Source: an uncultured Bacteroidales bacterium
GTDB taxonomy: Bacteria > Bacteroidota > Bacteroidia > Bacteroidales > UBA932
NCBI GenBank assembly: GCA_934695325.1
Contig: CAKUVD010000011.1
Location: 43,300-107,299 of the forward strand
DNA: 64,000 bases
Reading direction: 5' to 3'
A program made the translations under genes and the position numbers. This document shows, one piece after another, positions 1 to 11,022 of this stretch (the first letter of the stretch is position 1; the number at the start of each line of letters is the position of its first letter). Below the pieces are notes generated by a model that did not search any database, was not told the origin of the DNA, and saw nothing but the letters and a program-made list of their open reading frames with translations.

Positions 1-881
1 GCGTCCTGGACGTCTGTTTCAACTTTCTGCTCATCTACCCGTCGAGGTCATTGACTCTGGCCGGCATTGATCTTCCCATTCCCGGAGCGGGGATGGGTGT
101 GGAGGGAGCTGCGCTGGGCACTGTCCTGGCGGAGTGCTGCACTGTCGGGACGATGATGGCCTACATACTCTTCCGGTCGAGGGAGCTTTCGATTATCGGA
201 CGCGGCGAGCACGGGAGTTTCGCCCCTACACGGGTGTGCCTGTCAAACGCATTGACCATCAGTATGCCTATGGCGGTGCAGAACATCATAATGAGGGGTG
301 CGCACGTACTCAGCACCATCATCGTGGCTCCGCTCGGCACTGTCTCCATAGCGGCCAACTCATTCGCCATCACGGCGGAGAGTTTCTGCTATATGCCTGG
401 ATATGGCATCGCTGACGCAGCCACATCGCTGGTAGGTCAGAGCCTCGGGGCCAAGAGAAAAGACCTCGCGAAAGGGTTCGCCTGGATTACCACCGGCCTT
501 GGAATGGCGATAATGAGCGTGATGGCTGTCATAATGTACGCCTTGGCACCGGTCTTCATAGGACTTATGTCCAATGATGCCGAAGTCATAACGCTCGGCG
601 CTCACGTACTCAGGATAGAATGTTTCGCGGAGACTCTGTTCGCCGCATCCATCGTAGGCTACGGAGTATGCGTAGGGGCCGGGGACACTCTCGTGCCGAG
701 CACCATAAACTTCTCCAGTATGTGGATCTTCAGAATCATTCCGGCTTTCTTCCTCACGAAATTTATGGGACTGGCAGGATTCTGGATAAGTATGTGCGCA
801 GAACTGAACATCCGAGGGCTTCTGTTCCTGTGGCGGCTGCGCAGCGGGAAATGGATGGAAGCGAGGTTACGGCCAGAGTAA
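1..881 (+). CDS. MATE family efflux transporter, C-terminal part (partial)
   Basis: This is the end of a multidrug and toxic compound extrusion (MATE) transporter, an inner-membrane antiporter that exports small molecules using an ion gradient. The frame is open from base 3, so the gene enters from outside the window; 292 residues are visible. The segment SMPMAVQNIIMRG and the MATE-like motif VGQSLGAKRKD are recognisable, and most of the rest is hydrophobic helix, ending in a short basic tail (GKWMEARLRPE). A TTG at 51 could be mistaken for a start, but the upstream codons read VLDVCFNFLLIYPSRS, which is transporter sequence. The 113 bases after the stop hold no obvious terminator. Substrate unknown; the family is secure. 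Confidence 0.9.
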   Translation, partial: VLDVCFNFLLIYPSRSLTLAGIDLPIPGAGMGVEGAALGTVLAECCTVGTMMAYILFRSRELSIIGRGEHGSFAPTRVCLSNALTISMPMAVQNIIMRGAHVLSTIIVAPLGTVSIAANSFAITAESFCYMPGYGIADAATSLVGQSLGAKRKDLAKGFAWITTGLGMAIMSVMAVIMYALAPVFIGLMSNDAEVITLGAHVLRIECFAETLFAASIVGYGVCVGAGDTLVPSTINFSSMWIFRIIPAFFLTKFMGLAGFWISMCAELNIRGLLFLWRLRSGKWMEARLRPE

Positions 882-994
882 ACGTGATAGAGTTTTCCGT
901 AAAAGTGGTAGCGGAGGCGGAATGATAATTGAAGCATAACGAGGACCGGTTCCAACGGCAGCAAATGAAATAATAATCACACAATAAAACATCG

Positions 995-1843
995 ATGAAT
1001 ATGGAAAAAATCATTGGTCAGGAATTTATCGGCGAAAGGCCATTATATTGCAGGCACGGACTCTATCTTGAGAACGTAAAGATTCACAGAGGAGAGTCTG
1101 CATTGAAAGAGACCAGCGACATCACTGCGGTGAACTGCGTCTTCGAGGGCAAGTATCCGTTCTGGTGCTGCGAGAACTTCATCGTGAGAAACTGCCTGTT
1201 TACAGGAGGCGCACGCGCGGCCCTCTGGTACTCCAAGAACCTGGAGATGACAGACACATACGTGGACGCACCTAAGATGTTCCGCGAGATGGACGGCATA
1301 AAGCTCAAGAATGTGCAGATACCGGGAGCAGCAGAGACCCTCTGGCACTGCAAGAACATCGAGCTGGACAATGTCAGCGCCGACCACGCCGACTACATAT
1401 TTATGCACTGCAGCGACATAAAGATAAGGAATTTCCGTCTGGACGGGAACTATTCGTTCCAGTACTGCAAGAACGTGGAGATCCACGATTCCGTCCTCAA
1501 CACGAAGGATGCGTTCTGGGAGACCGAGAACGTGACCGTCTATGATTCCGAGATCAACGGCGAGTATCTCGGCTGGTACTCCAAGAACCTCAGGCTCGTA
1601 AGATGCAAGATATCAGGCACACAGCCTCTGTGCTACGCAGAAAGCCTCATAATGGAGGACTGCACGATGGCCCCTGACGCCGACCTCGCGTTCGAGTACA
1701 GTTCTGTCAATGCGGATGTACGTGGGGACATCACGTCTGTGAAGAATCCTCGCACAGGAAGCATCTCCGCTGACAGCATCGGAGAGATCATCCTCGACGA
1801 GAACATAAAGAAGCCGGGCGACTGCCGGATCATCACAAAATAA
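995..1843 (+). CDS. DUF3737 family protein (right-handed beta-helix)
   Basis: A 282-residue protein of the DUF3737 family, whose function is not established. It is built from about ten repeats of 20-22 residues with the pattern (C/S)KN(I/V)(E/R)(I/L)..., for example WYSKNLEM, WHCKNIEL, QYCKNVEI and WYSKNLRL, as expected for rungs of a parallel beta-helix. There is no signal peptide, so it is probably cytoplasmic. Cysteine and aromatic residues recur at the same rung positions. The start ATG at 995 was chosen because MEKIIGQEFIGERPL is the usual beginning of the family. It lies 9 bases upstream of the PatB-type lyase and the two are probably co-transcribed, which hints at a link to sulfur amino acid metabolism, but that is inference. 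Confidence 0.85.
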   Translation: MNMEKIIGQEFIGERPLYCRHGLYLENVKIHRGESALKETSDITAVNCVFEGKYPFWCCENFIVRNCLFTGGARAALWYSKNLEMTDTYVDAPKMFREMDGIKLKNVQIPGAAETLWHCKNIELDNVSADHADYIFMHCSDIKIRNFRLDGNYSFQYCKNVEIHDSVLNTKDAFWETENVTVYDSEINGEYLGWYSKNLRLVRCKISGTQPLCYAESLIMEDCTMAPDADLAFEYSSVNADVRGDITSVKNPRTGSISADSIGEIILDENIKKPGDCRIITK

Positions 1844-1852
1844 GGAAGGGCA

Positions 1853-3037
1853 ATGTTCGATTTCGACAAGGTCAATGTCCGCCGAGGAACCGGCTGCGTG
1901 AAGTGGGACGAGGACAAGGACGGCGTCATCCCTATGTGGGTGGCAGATATGGATTTCCAGACAGCTCCGTGCATCACAGACGCTGTGAGAAGGCGCATGG
2001 AGCAGGGCATCTTTGGATACACTTATGTGACTGAGCCATATTATGACGCCATCAGGGGATGGTTCTCACGCAGGCACGGCTGGGACATCGGACGTGACTG
2101 GATAATATACACTTCAGGTGTAGTCCCTGCATTGTCAGCCACCATCAAGGCACTGACAAAACCAGGTGACAAGGTGCTGATACAGACTCCTGTATATAAC
2201 TGCTTTTTCTCGTCCATCCGCAACAACGGATGCGAGATGCTTGAAAACAGGCTTGTCGTGGAGAAAGCCTCCGGCGACACAGCCAATGAGTTCACTTACA
2301 GCATCGATTTCGATGACTTCGAGGCGAAGGTGCGTGAAGCCGCCGTCTTCGTGCTTTGCAATCCCCACAACCCTGCAGGCCGAGTATGGAAGCCGGAAGA
2401 GCTCAGACGAATGGCGGAGATATGCCTCCGTCACGGTGTTCCTGTCATAAGCGACGAGATACACTGCGAGATAGTTATGCCCGGATACACATATACACCT
2501 GTGGCAAGCCTGTCCGAGGAGATTTCACGCAACACTGTCACATTCTGCTCTCCGAGCAAGGCGTTCAACATAGCCGGGCTTCAGATAGCGAATATCATAA
2601 CCTGCCGCGAGGACTGGCGCAAGGCCATAGACAAGGCCATCAATATCAATGAGATCTGTGATGTGAATCCTTTCGGCGTGGAGGCGCTGAAAGCCGCATA
2701 TACCAACCCGCAGGCAGAGCAATGGCTGAACAAGCTGAACCTCTATATAGAAGGCAACTACCGCAGTCTGTGCGAGATGTTCTCGTCCCGCCTGCCGTGG
2801 CTCCCGGTATCGAGACTCGAAGGGACATACCTCGTATGGTGCGACTGCCGCAGCCTGGGACTCACATCAAGAGAGATTGAAGAGACACTTTCCGGAAAGT
2901 TCAATGTCCACGTCAATGCTGGCAGTATGTACGGCGACGCCGGCGAGGGCTTCATCCGCATAAACCTTGCCTGCCCCAGGTCAATGCTGAAGGAGGGCTT
3001 GGAGCGCATTGTCGCAGGACTTGATTCCCTGAAATAG
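1853..3037 (+). CDS. MalY/PatB family PLP-dependent C-S lyase / aminotransferase
   Basis: A 394-residue fold-type I pyridoxal-phosphate enzyme of the MalY/PatB group. Members cleave the C-S bond of cystathionine or cysteine conjugates, giving homocysteine or thiol, pyruvate and ammonia; some also act as aminotransferases. Visible features are the opening FDFDKVNVRRGTGCVKWD, the WVADMDF motif, NPHNPAGR (Asn173 region), SDEIH with Asp201 that pairs with the PLP ring nitrogen, and the Schiff-base lysine in SPSKAFNIAG (Lys236). Length is normal for the family. It is cytoplasmic, with no signal sequence. It follows the DUF3737 gene by 9 bases and is closed by a hairpin terminator at 3067. The exact substrate cannot be read from sequence. 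Confidence 0.92.
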   Translation: MFDFDKVNVRRGTGCVKWDEDKDGVIPMWVADMDFQTAPCITDAVRRRMEQGIFGYTYVTEPYYDAIRGWFSRRHGWDIGRDWIIYTSGVVPALSATIKALTKPGDKVLIQTPVYNCFFSSIRNNGCEMLENRLVVEKASGDTANEFTYSIDFDDFEAKVREAAVFVLCNPHNPAGRVWKPEELRRMAEICLRHGVPVISDEIHCEIVMPGYTYTPVASLSEEISRNTVTFCSPSKAFNIAGLQIANIITCREDWRKAIDKAININEICDVNPFGVEALKAAYTNPQAEQWLNKLNLYIEGNYRSLCEMFSSRLPWLPVSRLEGTYLVWCDCRSLGLTSREIEETLSGKFNVHVNAGSMYGDAGEGFIRINLACPRSMLKEGLERIVAGLDSLK

Positions 3038-3066
3038 AAATGTGACAGAAAACTATATAACACAAG

Positions 3067-3103
3067 AAAGGCGGCCGGAAAATTCGGTCGCCTTTCTTTT
3101 ATT
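3067..3103 (+). terminator. Rho-independent terminator after the patB-like gene
   Basis: AAAGGCGGCCG and CGGTCGCCTTT form an 11-bp stem with one G-T pair around a 7-base loop, followed by a T-rich run. It sits 29 bases after the stop of the C-S lyase and just before the end of the convergent BACON gene. Confidence 0.85.
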
Positions 3104-3119
3104 TTATTCTGGGAATCTT

Positions 3120-4628
3120 CTAGAACAGTCTGGAACGAAGAATTCCTTTTCCTTTCTGAACAGGAATCGCAGGTCTTGCGAAATCAGCGACCTTGACTGA
3201 ATATGCAGAAGCATTCAGTGCTGATACGGAAGCGGAACTTGACTTATAATCCGTAACAGGCATATCAAGCGTGTATGTGCCCTTGATTGCATTGTTCTTT
3301 CTATCCTTCATTGCAAGTTCAATAGTATAGCTGTTGCCAGCGCCCTTTGTGAACTTGACTGATCCAGCCTCTGGGATGGCATACGTCTTCAATGTATTTC
3401 CAGACGTTGTATAATATATTGACGGATACAGGCTGACACCTTCATCTGTCACTTCAATCTCACCCGGTTCAAATGTATTCAGCACGTCATCGTAAGTCTT
3501 GGCATCTGTCGGCTCGCAATTATATGTACCGGAAAGATCCTTCCCTTTTATATCGGCATAGTCAATGTAGAGGGCAAGAGTAAGGAACTCAGATGCGCTC
3601 TTCATCTTGACAATGGCAAGACCACATACAGTCGTCACCTCCTTACCTGTCTCATCGGTCAAATTCGTCACCCTAGCACTTGCGGAAGTAAGCTCTGGAG
3701 TGCAGTCGCCGGTAAGGTTTGTATAATATCCACCTTCGTCGCTTCCGCCGCCACCTTGTGTCCCATCATACAAGGTTATGGCTCCGCTATATGTTCCCTT
3801 ATATGTCCTTCCGCCTTCAAGCTTGACATCGAAATCTATCTTTACATTCTTGTTGCCCGTACTTGTCACAGTGACAGTTCCGGAAGTGACCTTATAGGAA
3901 TACTGGTCTTCATCACCCTGTCCATAGACATAAGAATATCCGGAAAAGTCATTAAGGACACAAGGAAGCTTCATAGCACTTACCGCAACGCAGTTGAATG
4001 TACCGAACAGGCTGCTTGAGATGGCCTCTACCGAGCCCTTATACGGCAACGCAAGAGCAAAAGAGACATTATCGAAAGGAAGTTCCACTGAACCATCCAC
4101 AACCTCTTTGTCCACAAGAGTAAGGCCTACGATTTCGCACTGGCCGTTGGTATTCAGCAAGTCGCCATAATAACCGAATTCAGCATATTTCATCGTCTTG
4201 TCCTGGTTCAGTTCAGGCTCCGCAGGTTTCTCTGGTTCAGGCTCGCCGGCTGCATTCTGGAACACCGTCACGTTCACTGAAGGCACGCCGTCTGCGGCGA
4301 ATGTGACTGTAGTGTATCTGTCCGCCTGGTCCGGATTGGCCTCTGCGGCAATGACTACGGATGCGTCACCTGTACCGCTCGCCGGTGTCACAGTGACCCA
4401 AGCAGCCTTTGATGTGGCTGTCCAAGCCACGCCTTTCGCCGTTACATCCACAGTCTCGGAAGCAGCCTTGGCCTCCAGATTGATATTGCTGACGGAAACC
4501 TTGAGTTCCTTGGCGTCTGATTCACTCTTGTTGCTCTCTCCGCCACATCCCGTGACAGCGAAAGACATAACTGACGCAACTACAGCGACCGCCGTAGCGC
4601 GGAAAGCATTGAATAATGTTCGCTTCAT
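3120..4628 (-). CDS. BACON domain-containing lipoprotein
   Basis: A 502-residue surface or periplasmic lipoprotein of unknown function. The signal peptide ends in the lipobox VTGC (Cys28). A BACON domain, an Ig-like module frequent in Bacteroidota carbohydrate-binding and surface proteins, covers about residues 43-128 (VSVSNINLEAKAASETVDV, then TAKGVAWTATSKAAWVTVTP). After a Pro/Glu-rich linker (AGEPEPEKPAEPELNQDK) come two beta-rich segments that look alike (KYAEFGYYGDLLNTNGQ and EGGYYTNLTGDCTPELTSAS), each containing the phrase (G/L)(T/S)G(T/K)YNC or FGTFNC, so the body may be a two-fold repeat. The last residues are basic (KGKGILRSRLF). A weak -7 like box (TATATTTA on the minus strand, 4658-4665) lies upstream. 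There is no glycan-uptake partner nearby. Confidence 0.8.
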   Translation of the reverse strand: MKRTLFNAFRATAVAVVASVMSFAVTGCGGESNKSESDAKELKVSVSNINLEAKAASETVDVTAKGVAWTATSKAAWVTVTPASGTGDASVVIAAEANPDQADRYTTVTFAADGVPSVNVTVFQNAAGEPEPEKPAEPELNQDKTMKYAEFGYYGDLLNTNGQCEIVGLTLVDKEVVDGSVELPFDNVSFALALPYKGSVEAISSSLFGTFNCVAVSAMKLPCVLNDFSGYSYVYGQGDEDQYSYKVTSGTVTVTSTGNKNVKIDFDVKLEGGRTYKGTYSGAITLYDGTQGGGGSDEGGYYTNLTGDCTPELTSASARVTNLTDETGKEVTTVCGLAIVKMKSASEFLTLALYIDYADIKGKDLSGTYNCEPTDAKTYDDVLNTFEPGEIEVTDEGVSLYPSIYYTTSGNTLKTYAIPEAGSVKFTKGAGNSYTIELAMKDRKNNAIKGTYTLDMPVTDYKSSSASVSALNASAYSVKVADFARPAIPVQKGKGILRSRLF

Positions 4629-4819
4629 ACTATTGGATTAAAAAATTTATTTCTGCGTAAATATAAAAATTATTTCTGAAAATATACCCTAGAGTCCTGG
4701 TTTTCGCAGTTTATTATGAGTATAAATCGTTATTATGCAGAACTTTTTGCATAATAATACAAAAAGGCCAGCCATAATTTCAGGCCAGCCTTGTCAGATC
4801 GTCCGTTCAGACCGCACCG

Positions 4820-4996
4820 CTATTCGTCAGCCGGGTGAATGGCGCCCATCGGGCAGACACCGGCGCAAGTGCCGCAGTCCACACAGATGTTCGGATCAAT
4901 GTGATATACATCACCTTCTGAAATCGCCCCGGCAGGGCACTCGCCGATGCAAGTACCGCAAGCGACGCACTCTGTTTCTGAAATTTTGTAAGCCAT
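4820..4996 (-). CDS. 2[4Fe-4S] ferredoxin
   Basis: A 58-residue bacterial-type ferredoxin that carries electrons in the cytoplasm, probably for oxidoreductases of anaerobic metabolism. Two CxxCxxCxxxCP motifs are visible (CVACGTCIGECP and CVDCGTCAGVCP), each ligating one cubane with the last cysteine supplied by the other half. The open frame runs upstream to 5104, but MAYKISETEC at 4996 is the usual ferredoxin start and the upstream residues are basic and unlike the family. It is monocistronic, with a TACATTTG -7 box at 5082-5089. Length is typical. Confidence 0.95.
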   Translation of the reverse strand: MAYKISETECVACGTCIGECPAGAISEGDVYHIDPNICVDCGTCAGVCPMGAIHPADE

Positions 4997-5081
4997 ACTA
5001 ATAAAATCCTTTGATTGTTGTCCTTTTTTTACGAGAAGCCGTACGCTTCTCAGACTCCGCCTCATCGACAGAATCAGACTG

Positions 5082-5089
5082 CAAATGTA
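5082..5089 (-). promoter_or_regulatory. -7 element of the ferredoxin gene
   Basis: Minus-strand TACATTTG fits the Bacteroidota -7 consensus TAnnTTTG. It would give a leader of about 80 bases before the ATG at 4996. No clear -33 TTG was seen. Confidence 0.55.
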
Positions 5090-5157
5090 TGTGAATAAAA
5101 TCAAATAATCAATAGAAGCAGGACTTTGGAAAGATTTTTGCGGAGAATCCTGGCGCT

Positions 5158-6267
5158 ATGAGAAAGTTTTTCGCACATACGGCCGTGGCACTCGTCGCAG
5201 CGGTCTTTTCATTGGCTATGCAGGCTCAGACGAGAACCGACGGCAAGAGCACCGACATTGACGGCACGGTACGGCTTGACAAGACTATCAACGACTTCGG
5301 GGATGTCACGCTTGGACAGGGAGCATTGACCTGCACATTTACATTGACCAACATCTCCGGAAAGGCGGTCGTCATATATAATGTAGTGTCATCCTGCGGC
5401 TGCACAGGTGTGAAATGGACGCGCGAACCCATAATGCCGGGCAAGACAGGCAAGATAACGGCGACATATTCCAATGACGAGGGTCCCTATCCTTTCGACA
5501 AGACATTGACGGCATATATATCCGGAGTGAAGAAACCGGTGATTCTTAGGCTTCGTGGCATCGTACACGACAAGAAACTATCTCTCAATGAATTATACCC
5601 CGAAAGGCGTGGAGCCTTGGCATTCCGCAAGACTGACATCAGACTAGGCAATCTATCGCAGGGAGGACAGAAAGGTGATGCGGTATCCGTGGCTAACACG
5701 GGAGCCTCTCCCATAAAGGTCTCTTTCACCAATGTCTCTCCAGGGCTTTCGGTATCAGTCTCTCCTAACCCTGTCCCTGCCGGGCAGACTGCCAGAATGA
5801 CATACATCGTGACGGCTGACAGAAGCAGATGGGGAAAGAACCGGTACTATGCCACACCTACCGTGAACGGACAGGCGTACAAGCCCATCAGCATCTGGGC
5901 GTTCACTAAAGAAGATTTTTCAGCATTGACCCCGGAAGAACAGGAAAACGGCCCGCAGCCTGTGTTCGACTCCAGTTCATATAATTTCGGAAAAGTGCGA
6001 AAAGGCACGGCTGTCAATGCCGTTTTCACGTATAAAAACGCAGGAGCACGTACATTTCATATATATAAGGCAGATGCGGAGAACAGTTCCGTGACGCCGC
6101 CTGCAAGCATCGCCGACGTGGCTTCCGACGGGAAAGGGTCTTTCAAATGCGTACTGGACACGTCCGGCCTGCCGTACGGAGAGAATGACGTGGCAGTGAT
6201 ACTTACCACCAACTCTCCTCTGCGCCCTGTCATAAGTCTCTATATATCAGGTACTGTCACGAAATAA
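5158..6267 (+). CDS. DUF1573 domain-containing secreted protein
   Basis: A 369-residue exported protein with a signal peptide (MRKFFAHTAVALVAAVF...AQA, cleavage near residue 24). Three Ig-like modules follow: about 34-125 (KTINDFGDVTLGQG, the DUF1573 signature, ending in CGCTGVKW), about 150-250, and about 275-369 (SSSYNFGKVRKGTAVNAVF, a second DUF1573-like copy). The CGC pair in the first module is common in this family. Function is unknown; such proteins are thought to be periplasmic or surface structural modules. The stop codon is one base from the start of the metal exporter, so the two are almost certainly co-transcribed and perhaps coupled in translation. The middle module lacks the N-terminal FG signature. 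Confidence 0.85.
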   Translation: MRKFFAHTAVALVAAVFSLAMQAQTRTDGKSTDIDGTVRLDKTINDFGDVTLGQGALTCTFTLTNISGKAVVIYNVVSSCGCTGVKWTREPIMPGKTGKITATYSNDEGPYPFDKTLTAYISGVKKPVILRLRGIVHDKKLSLNELYPERRGALAFRKTDIRLGNLSQGGQKGDAVSVANTGASPIKVSFTNVSPGLSVSVSPNPVPAGQTARMTYIVTADRSRWGKNRYYATPTVNGQAYKPISIWAFTKEDFSALTPEEQENGPQPVFDSSSYNFGKVRKGTAVNAVFTYKNAGARTFHIYKADAENSSVTPPASIADVASDGKGSFKCVLDTSGLPYGENDVAVILTTNSPLRPVISLYISGTVTK

Positions 6268-6268
6268 G

Positions 6269-7237
6269 ATGCTAGTCTGTCCTCTTCACATACACGGCGC
6301 TATGCCTGATGAACCCGCCAATATAGGTTCCGCGCTGCTTGACGCATTCTCGGAAAGCATATATATATGTATCCTGGTCTTGCTGATGATGACATTGATC
6401 GAGATTTTCAATGTCACCACGCAGGGCAGACTGTTCCGTGGGCTTGAACGGCACAGCGTCGGGCAGATAGTCGTGGCCTCAGCTCTCGGGCTGATGCCAG
6501 GATGCCTCGGCGGCTTCGCCGGCGTCTCCCTCTACACTCACAGGATGATAGGCTTCGGGGCCCTGGCGGCGATGCTTATCGCAACGACCGGAGATGAAGC
6601 CTTCCTGATGCTGGCGATGTTCCCAGGAAAGGCTCTGATGCTGTCCTGCGGTCTGTTTGTCCTTGCCATAGCGGCAGGAGTGACGATAGACCTGGCAATG
6701 AAAGTGATGCGAAGAGACGGAAGGCTGCCCGACTTCGACAATGCCAAGCCATCTGACGACAACTATGAAATCCACCCATGCGACTGCGTACACGAGCACA
6801 GCCACCAAGACGAAAGACTGCACGACCACGGTCACGCCCACAGCCGAATCCTGCATTTTCTGAAGGCACACGTGTGGAAACACGTGATCAAGCGTCATCT
6901 CCCAGTCATCTTCGCCTGGACATTCGGTGTATTGGCATTGTTCGGAGTCCTCTCTGTCTACATTGACCTGGAGACTTGGATCCGAGGCAACGTCTGGGCG
7001 ATGATACTCATCGCTGTCGCCATCGGCCTGATTCCGGAGTCCGGCCCGCATATGATTTTCGTGTCAATGTTCGCTTCGGGGATTCTCCCGTTCCCAGTGC
7101 TTCTGGCCAGCTGCATTGCCCAGGACGGCCACGCCTGCCTTCCGCTGATAGCAGAGAACAAGCGCAGTTGGCTTTACGTAAAACTTCTGAAGTCCGCCCT
7201 CGCTGTCGCAGCCGGTTTCATTGCCACGCTCTTCTGA
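6269..7237 (+). CDS. Putative 10-TM heavy-metal exporter (ArsP_2 / putative manganese transporter family)
   Basis: A 322-residue polytopic inner-membrane protein of the ArsP_2 / DUF2899 family, which databases call a putative heavy-metal or manganese exporter. It has two similar halves of about four to five helices each, with the family motifs GLMPGCLGGF (half one) and GLIPESGPHMIF (half two). Between them, about residues 168-195, lies a hydrophilic loop packed with metal-binding residues: HPCDCVHEH followed by HEHSHQDERLHDHGHAHS. Such loops usually bind Zn, Ni, Co or Mn, so a divalent metal cargo is likely, but the ion cannot be named. It begins one base after the DUF1573 gene. The start ATG at 6269 is used; MPDEPANIG further in is an alternative. 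Confidence 0.85.
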   Translation: MLVCPLHIHGAMPDEPANIGSALLDAFSESIYICILVLLMMTLIEIFNVTTQGRLFRGLERHSVGQIVVASALGLMPGCLGGFAGVSLYTHRMIGFGALAAMLIATTGDEAFLMLAMFPGKALMLSCGLFVLAIAAGVTIDLAMKVMRRDGRLPDFDNAKPSDDNYEIHPCDCVHEHSHQDERLHDHGHAHSRILHFLKAHVWKHVIKRHLPVIFAWTFGVLALFGVLSVYIDLETWIRGNVWAMILIAVAIGLIPESGPHMIFVSMFASGILPFPVLLASCIAQDGHACLPLIAENKRSWLYVKLLKSALAVAAGFIATLF

Positions 7238-7421
7238 TCAGTTTTTTGAGGCCACCACATAAGGTCCACCAGAATAATTCAGATATAATCAAGAATAATC
7301 GCTACCTTTACAGAGCGCACAGAATTCCACGTCCAGTCCATGGCGGCGGTCAAACGGGCGTTCGCGGACAGAGTCATTTCTGAAGAAAAGTTGCGATAGG
7401 ATTACCTGCACATTAGTTTAA

Positions 7422-9665
<2,244 letters not shown>

Positions 9666-9729
9666 AAGTCAAACCCAGACGATATACGGCTCTGTATAAC
9701 TAATTAACAATCAAATATATAAAAATCAA

Positions 9730-9780
9730 TCCCTGTGCTCTGACCAATCTGAAAAATAGGCAGGACGCAGGGACTGTTTT
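9730..9780 (+). terminator. Probable terminator after GH97
   Basis: TCCCTGTGCTCTG (9730-9742) and CAGGACGCAGGGA (9761-9773) can pair over 13 bases with two G-T pairs and one mismatch, followed by CTGTTTTAT. The loop is 18 bases, so this is a weaker terminator than the others in the window. Confidence 0.6.
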
Positions 9781-9837
9781 ATAAATGATTAATACTCAAC
9801 GAATACCATTTATTCTACTCGTATCTGAGTTTGAGAA

Positions 9838-9946
9838 GTCATACTGTATATCCGGAACTGGTTAATGCTCCCAGGTTTTGAATATCCCTAACAAGTTCAC
9901 TTGTTTCGAGTCATATTGTATGCCCTGACCGAACTAATGCTCCCGG
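9838..9946. repeat. Degenerate direct duplication at the 3' end of the GIN-domain gene
   Basis: Bases 9838-9872 and 9910-9944 match at 27 of 35 positions. The second copy contains the last three codons and stop (REH-stop on the minus strand) of the GIN-domain gene; the first copy, 72 bases further downstream for that gene, can also be read as ...WEH-stop. This looks like an old tandem duplication of the gene end and its 3' flank. Confidence 0.55.
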
Positions 9947-11022
9947 ACATTGGAGGACTTGGAGATGACAGACTTAGGCTTTCCGTAGTAATCGACCGTA
10001 GCTGAAGCCGACACATCCGTGGCAAGCCTGTCAGTAACGTTCAGCACTGCTGACGCCGCTCCGGAAAGCGAGACGGAAGCCTCTTTTACAGTAAAAGCTT
10101 TGGATTCCAGAGACGAGCCGCCAGAACCGGTTACGTGCAGAGACTTGCCAGTTCCCTCGAGAGAGATGGCAGCCGCTCCGGAGAGTCCTACCGCCACAGA
10201 CTGGATGTTTCCCGCAAACTTGATGGATGTTCCGCCCGACATTGTCGTCCTGAGTTCATCTGCATTGACAAGGATGGAAGAAAGAACGGACGCTCCGCAC
10301 ATAGTGGCATCAACATTTCTCACAGACAGAGACTTCAAAGCGATTTCAGAGCCTCCGCTCATCTCAGCCGACAACGACCCTGCCTTGAAAGCGGATTTTC
10401 CTCCGATGGCTCCCGCGCCATTAGCTACGATATGGATGCTCCCTGCCTCCAGTGATATGTCATTCATCGAAGAGCCGCCTGAAAGGCCAAGAACCACGCT
10501 GTCCCAATCACCGGACAAGCCAGTAATCCTGACAACACCGGACGCATTCACCGAAAGCGACCTGCCCGTGAACCTTCCGCTGACGGACACATCCTTACAC
10601 AGGCTGAACTCCCCCCCGGAAAATGTCGGAGAGTAAATCGTCACTTCCGCACGAGGAGACGATGCCTTTCTCGAATTGTATGGATATTTTCTGACTCCAG
10701 AAAGAAGTTCCAGGACATTACCGTTTTTATTGATGTCGAACAATTCGATGTCCTCCCTGTTCCATACTTTCATTACGACCTTGTAATGGTCCGCCTTGAC
10801 AATATGGATGTCATACAGGCCGTTCATATACGTTCCACGCCCGTATATGGGCTTATTCATAGGCTTGATTTTAATGAAGTCGAAATCCTTGTAACCGAAC
10901 ACCTTCTCCATTGCCGGATACTGGCCTTGAGTGGCAGTCTTGCAGAAAGCAGACAATGAAGCCATCTGCATCACTATCGCCACAAACAAGGCGAAAAGAA
11001 AACGTCTTGATCTCATATTCAT
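9934..11022 (-). CDS. GIN domain-containing protein (DUF2807, head domain)
   Basis: A 362-residue exported protein with a signal peptide (FLFALFVAIVMQMASLSAF). Residues about 45-345 form a regular parallel beta structure with short repeats rich in Gly, Ser and Ala (LSGGSSMNDISL, MSGGSEIALKSL, MSGGTSIKF, LSGAAAISLEG, GSGGSSLES), typical of the DUF2807 domain sometimes called a putative autotransporter adhesin head. Function is unknown; envelope or surface location is likely. It is the third gene of an overlapping operon with an ECF sigma factor and a small membrane protein, and its start overlaps the previous stop by 4 bases (ATGA). It probably serves in a cell-envelope response run by that sigma factor. 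Confidence 0.85.
   Translation of the reverse strand: MNMRSRRFLFALFVAIVMQMASLSAFCKTATQGQYPAMEKVFGYKDFDFIKIKPMNKPIYGRGTYMNGLYDIHIVKADHYKVVMKVWNREDIELFDINKNGNVLELLSGVRKYPYNSRKASSPRAEVTIYSPTFSGGEFSLCKDVSVSGRFTGRSLSVNASGVVRITGLSGDWDSVVLGLSGGSSMNDISLEAGSIHIVANGAGAIGGKSAFKAGSLSAEMSGGSEIALKSLSVRNVDATMCGASVLSSILVNADELRTTMSGGTSIKFAGNIQSVAVGLSGAAAISLEGTGKSLHVTGSGGSSLESKAFTVKEASVSLSGAASAVLNVTDRLATDVSASATVDYYGKPKSVISKSSNVREH

Noticed and set aside
7322..7383. A small coding region in the 193-base gap before GH97
   Set aside because: Possible frames only continue the exporter region in another frame, without a start signal or protein features.
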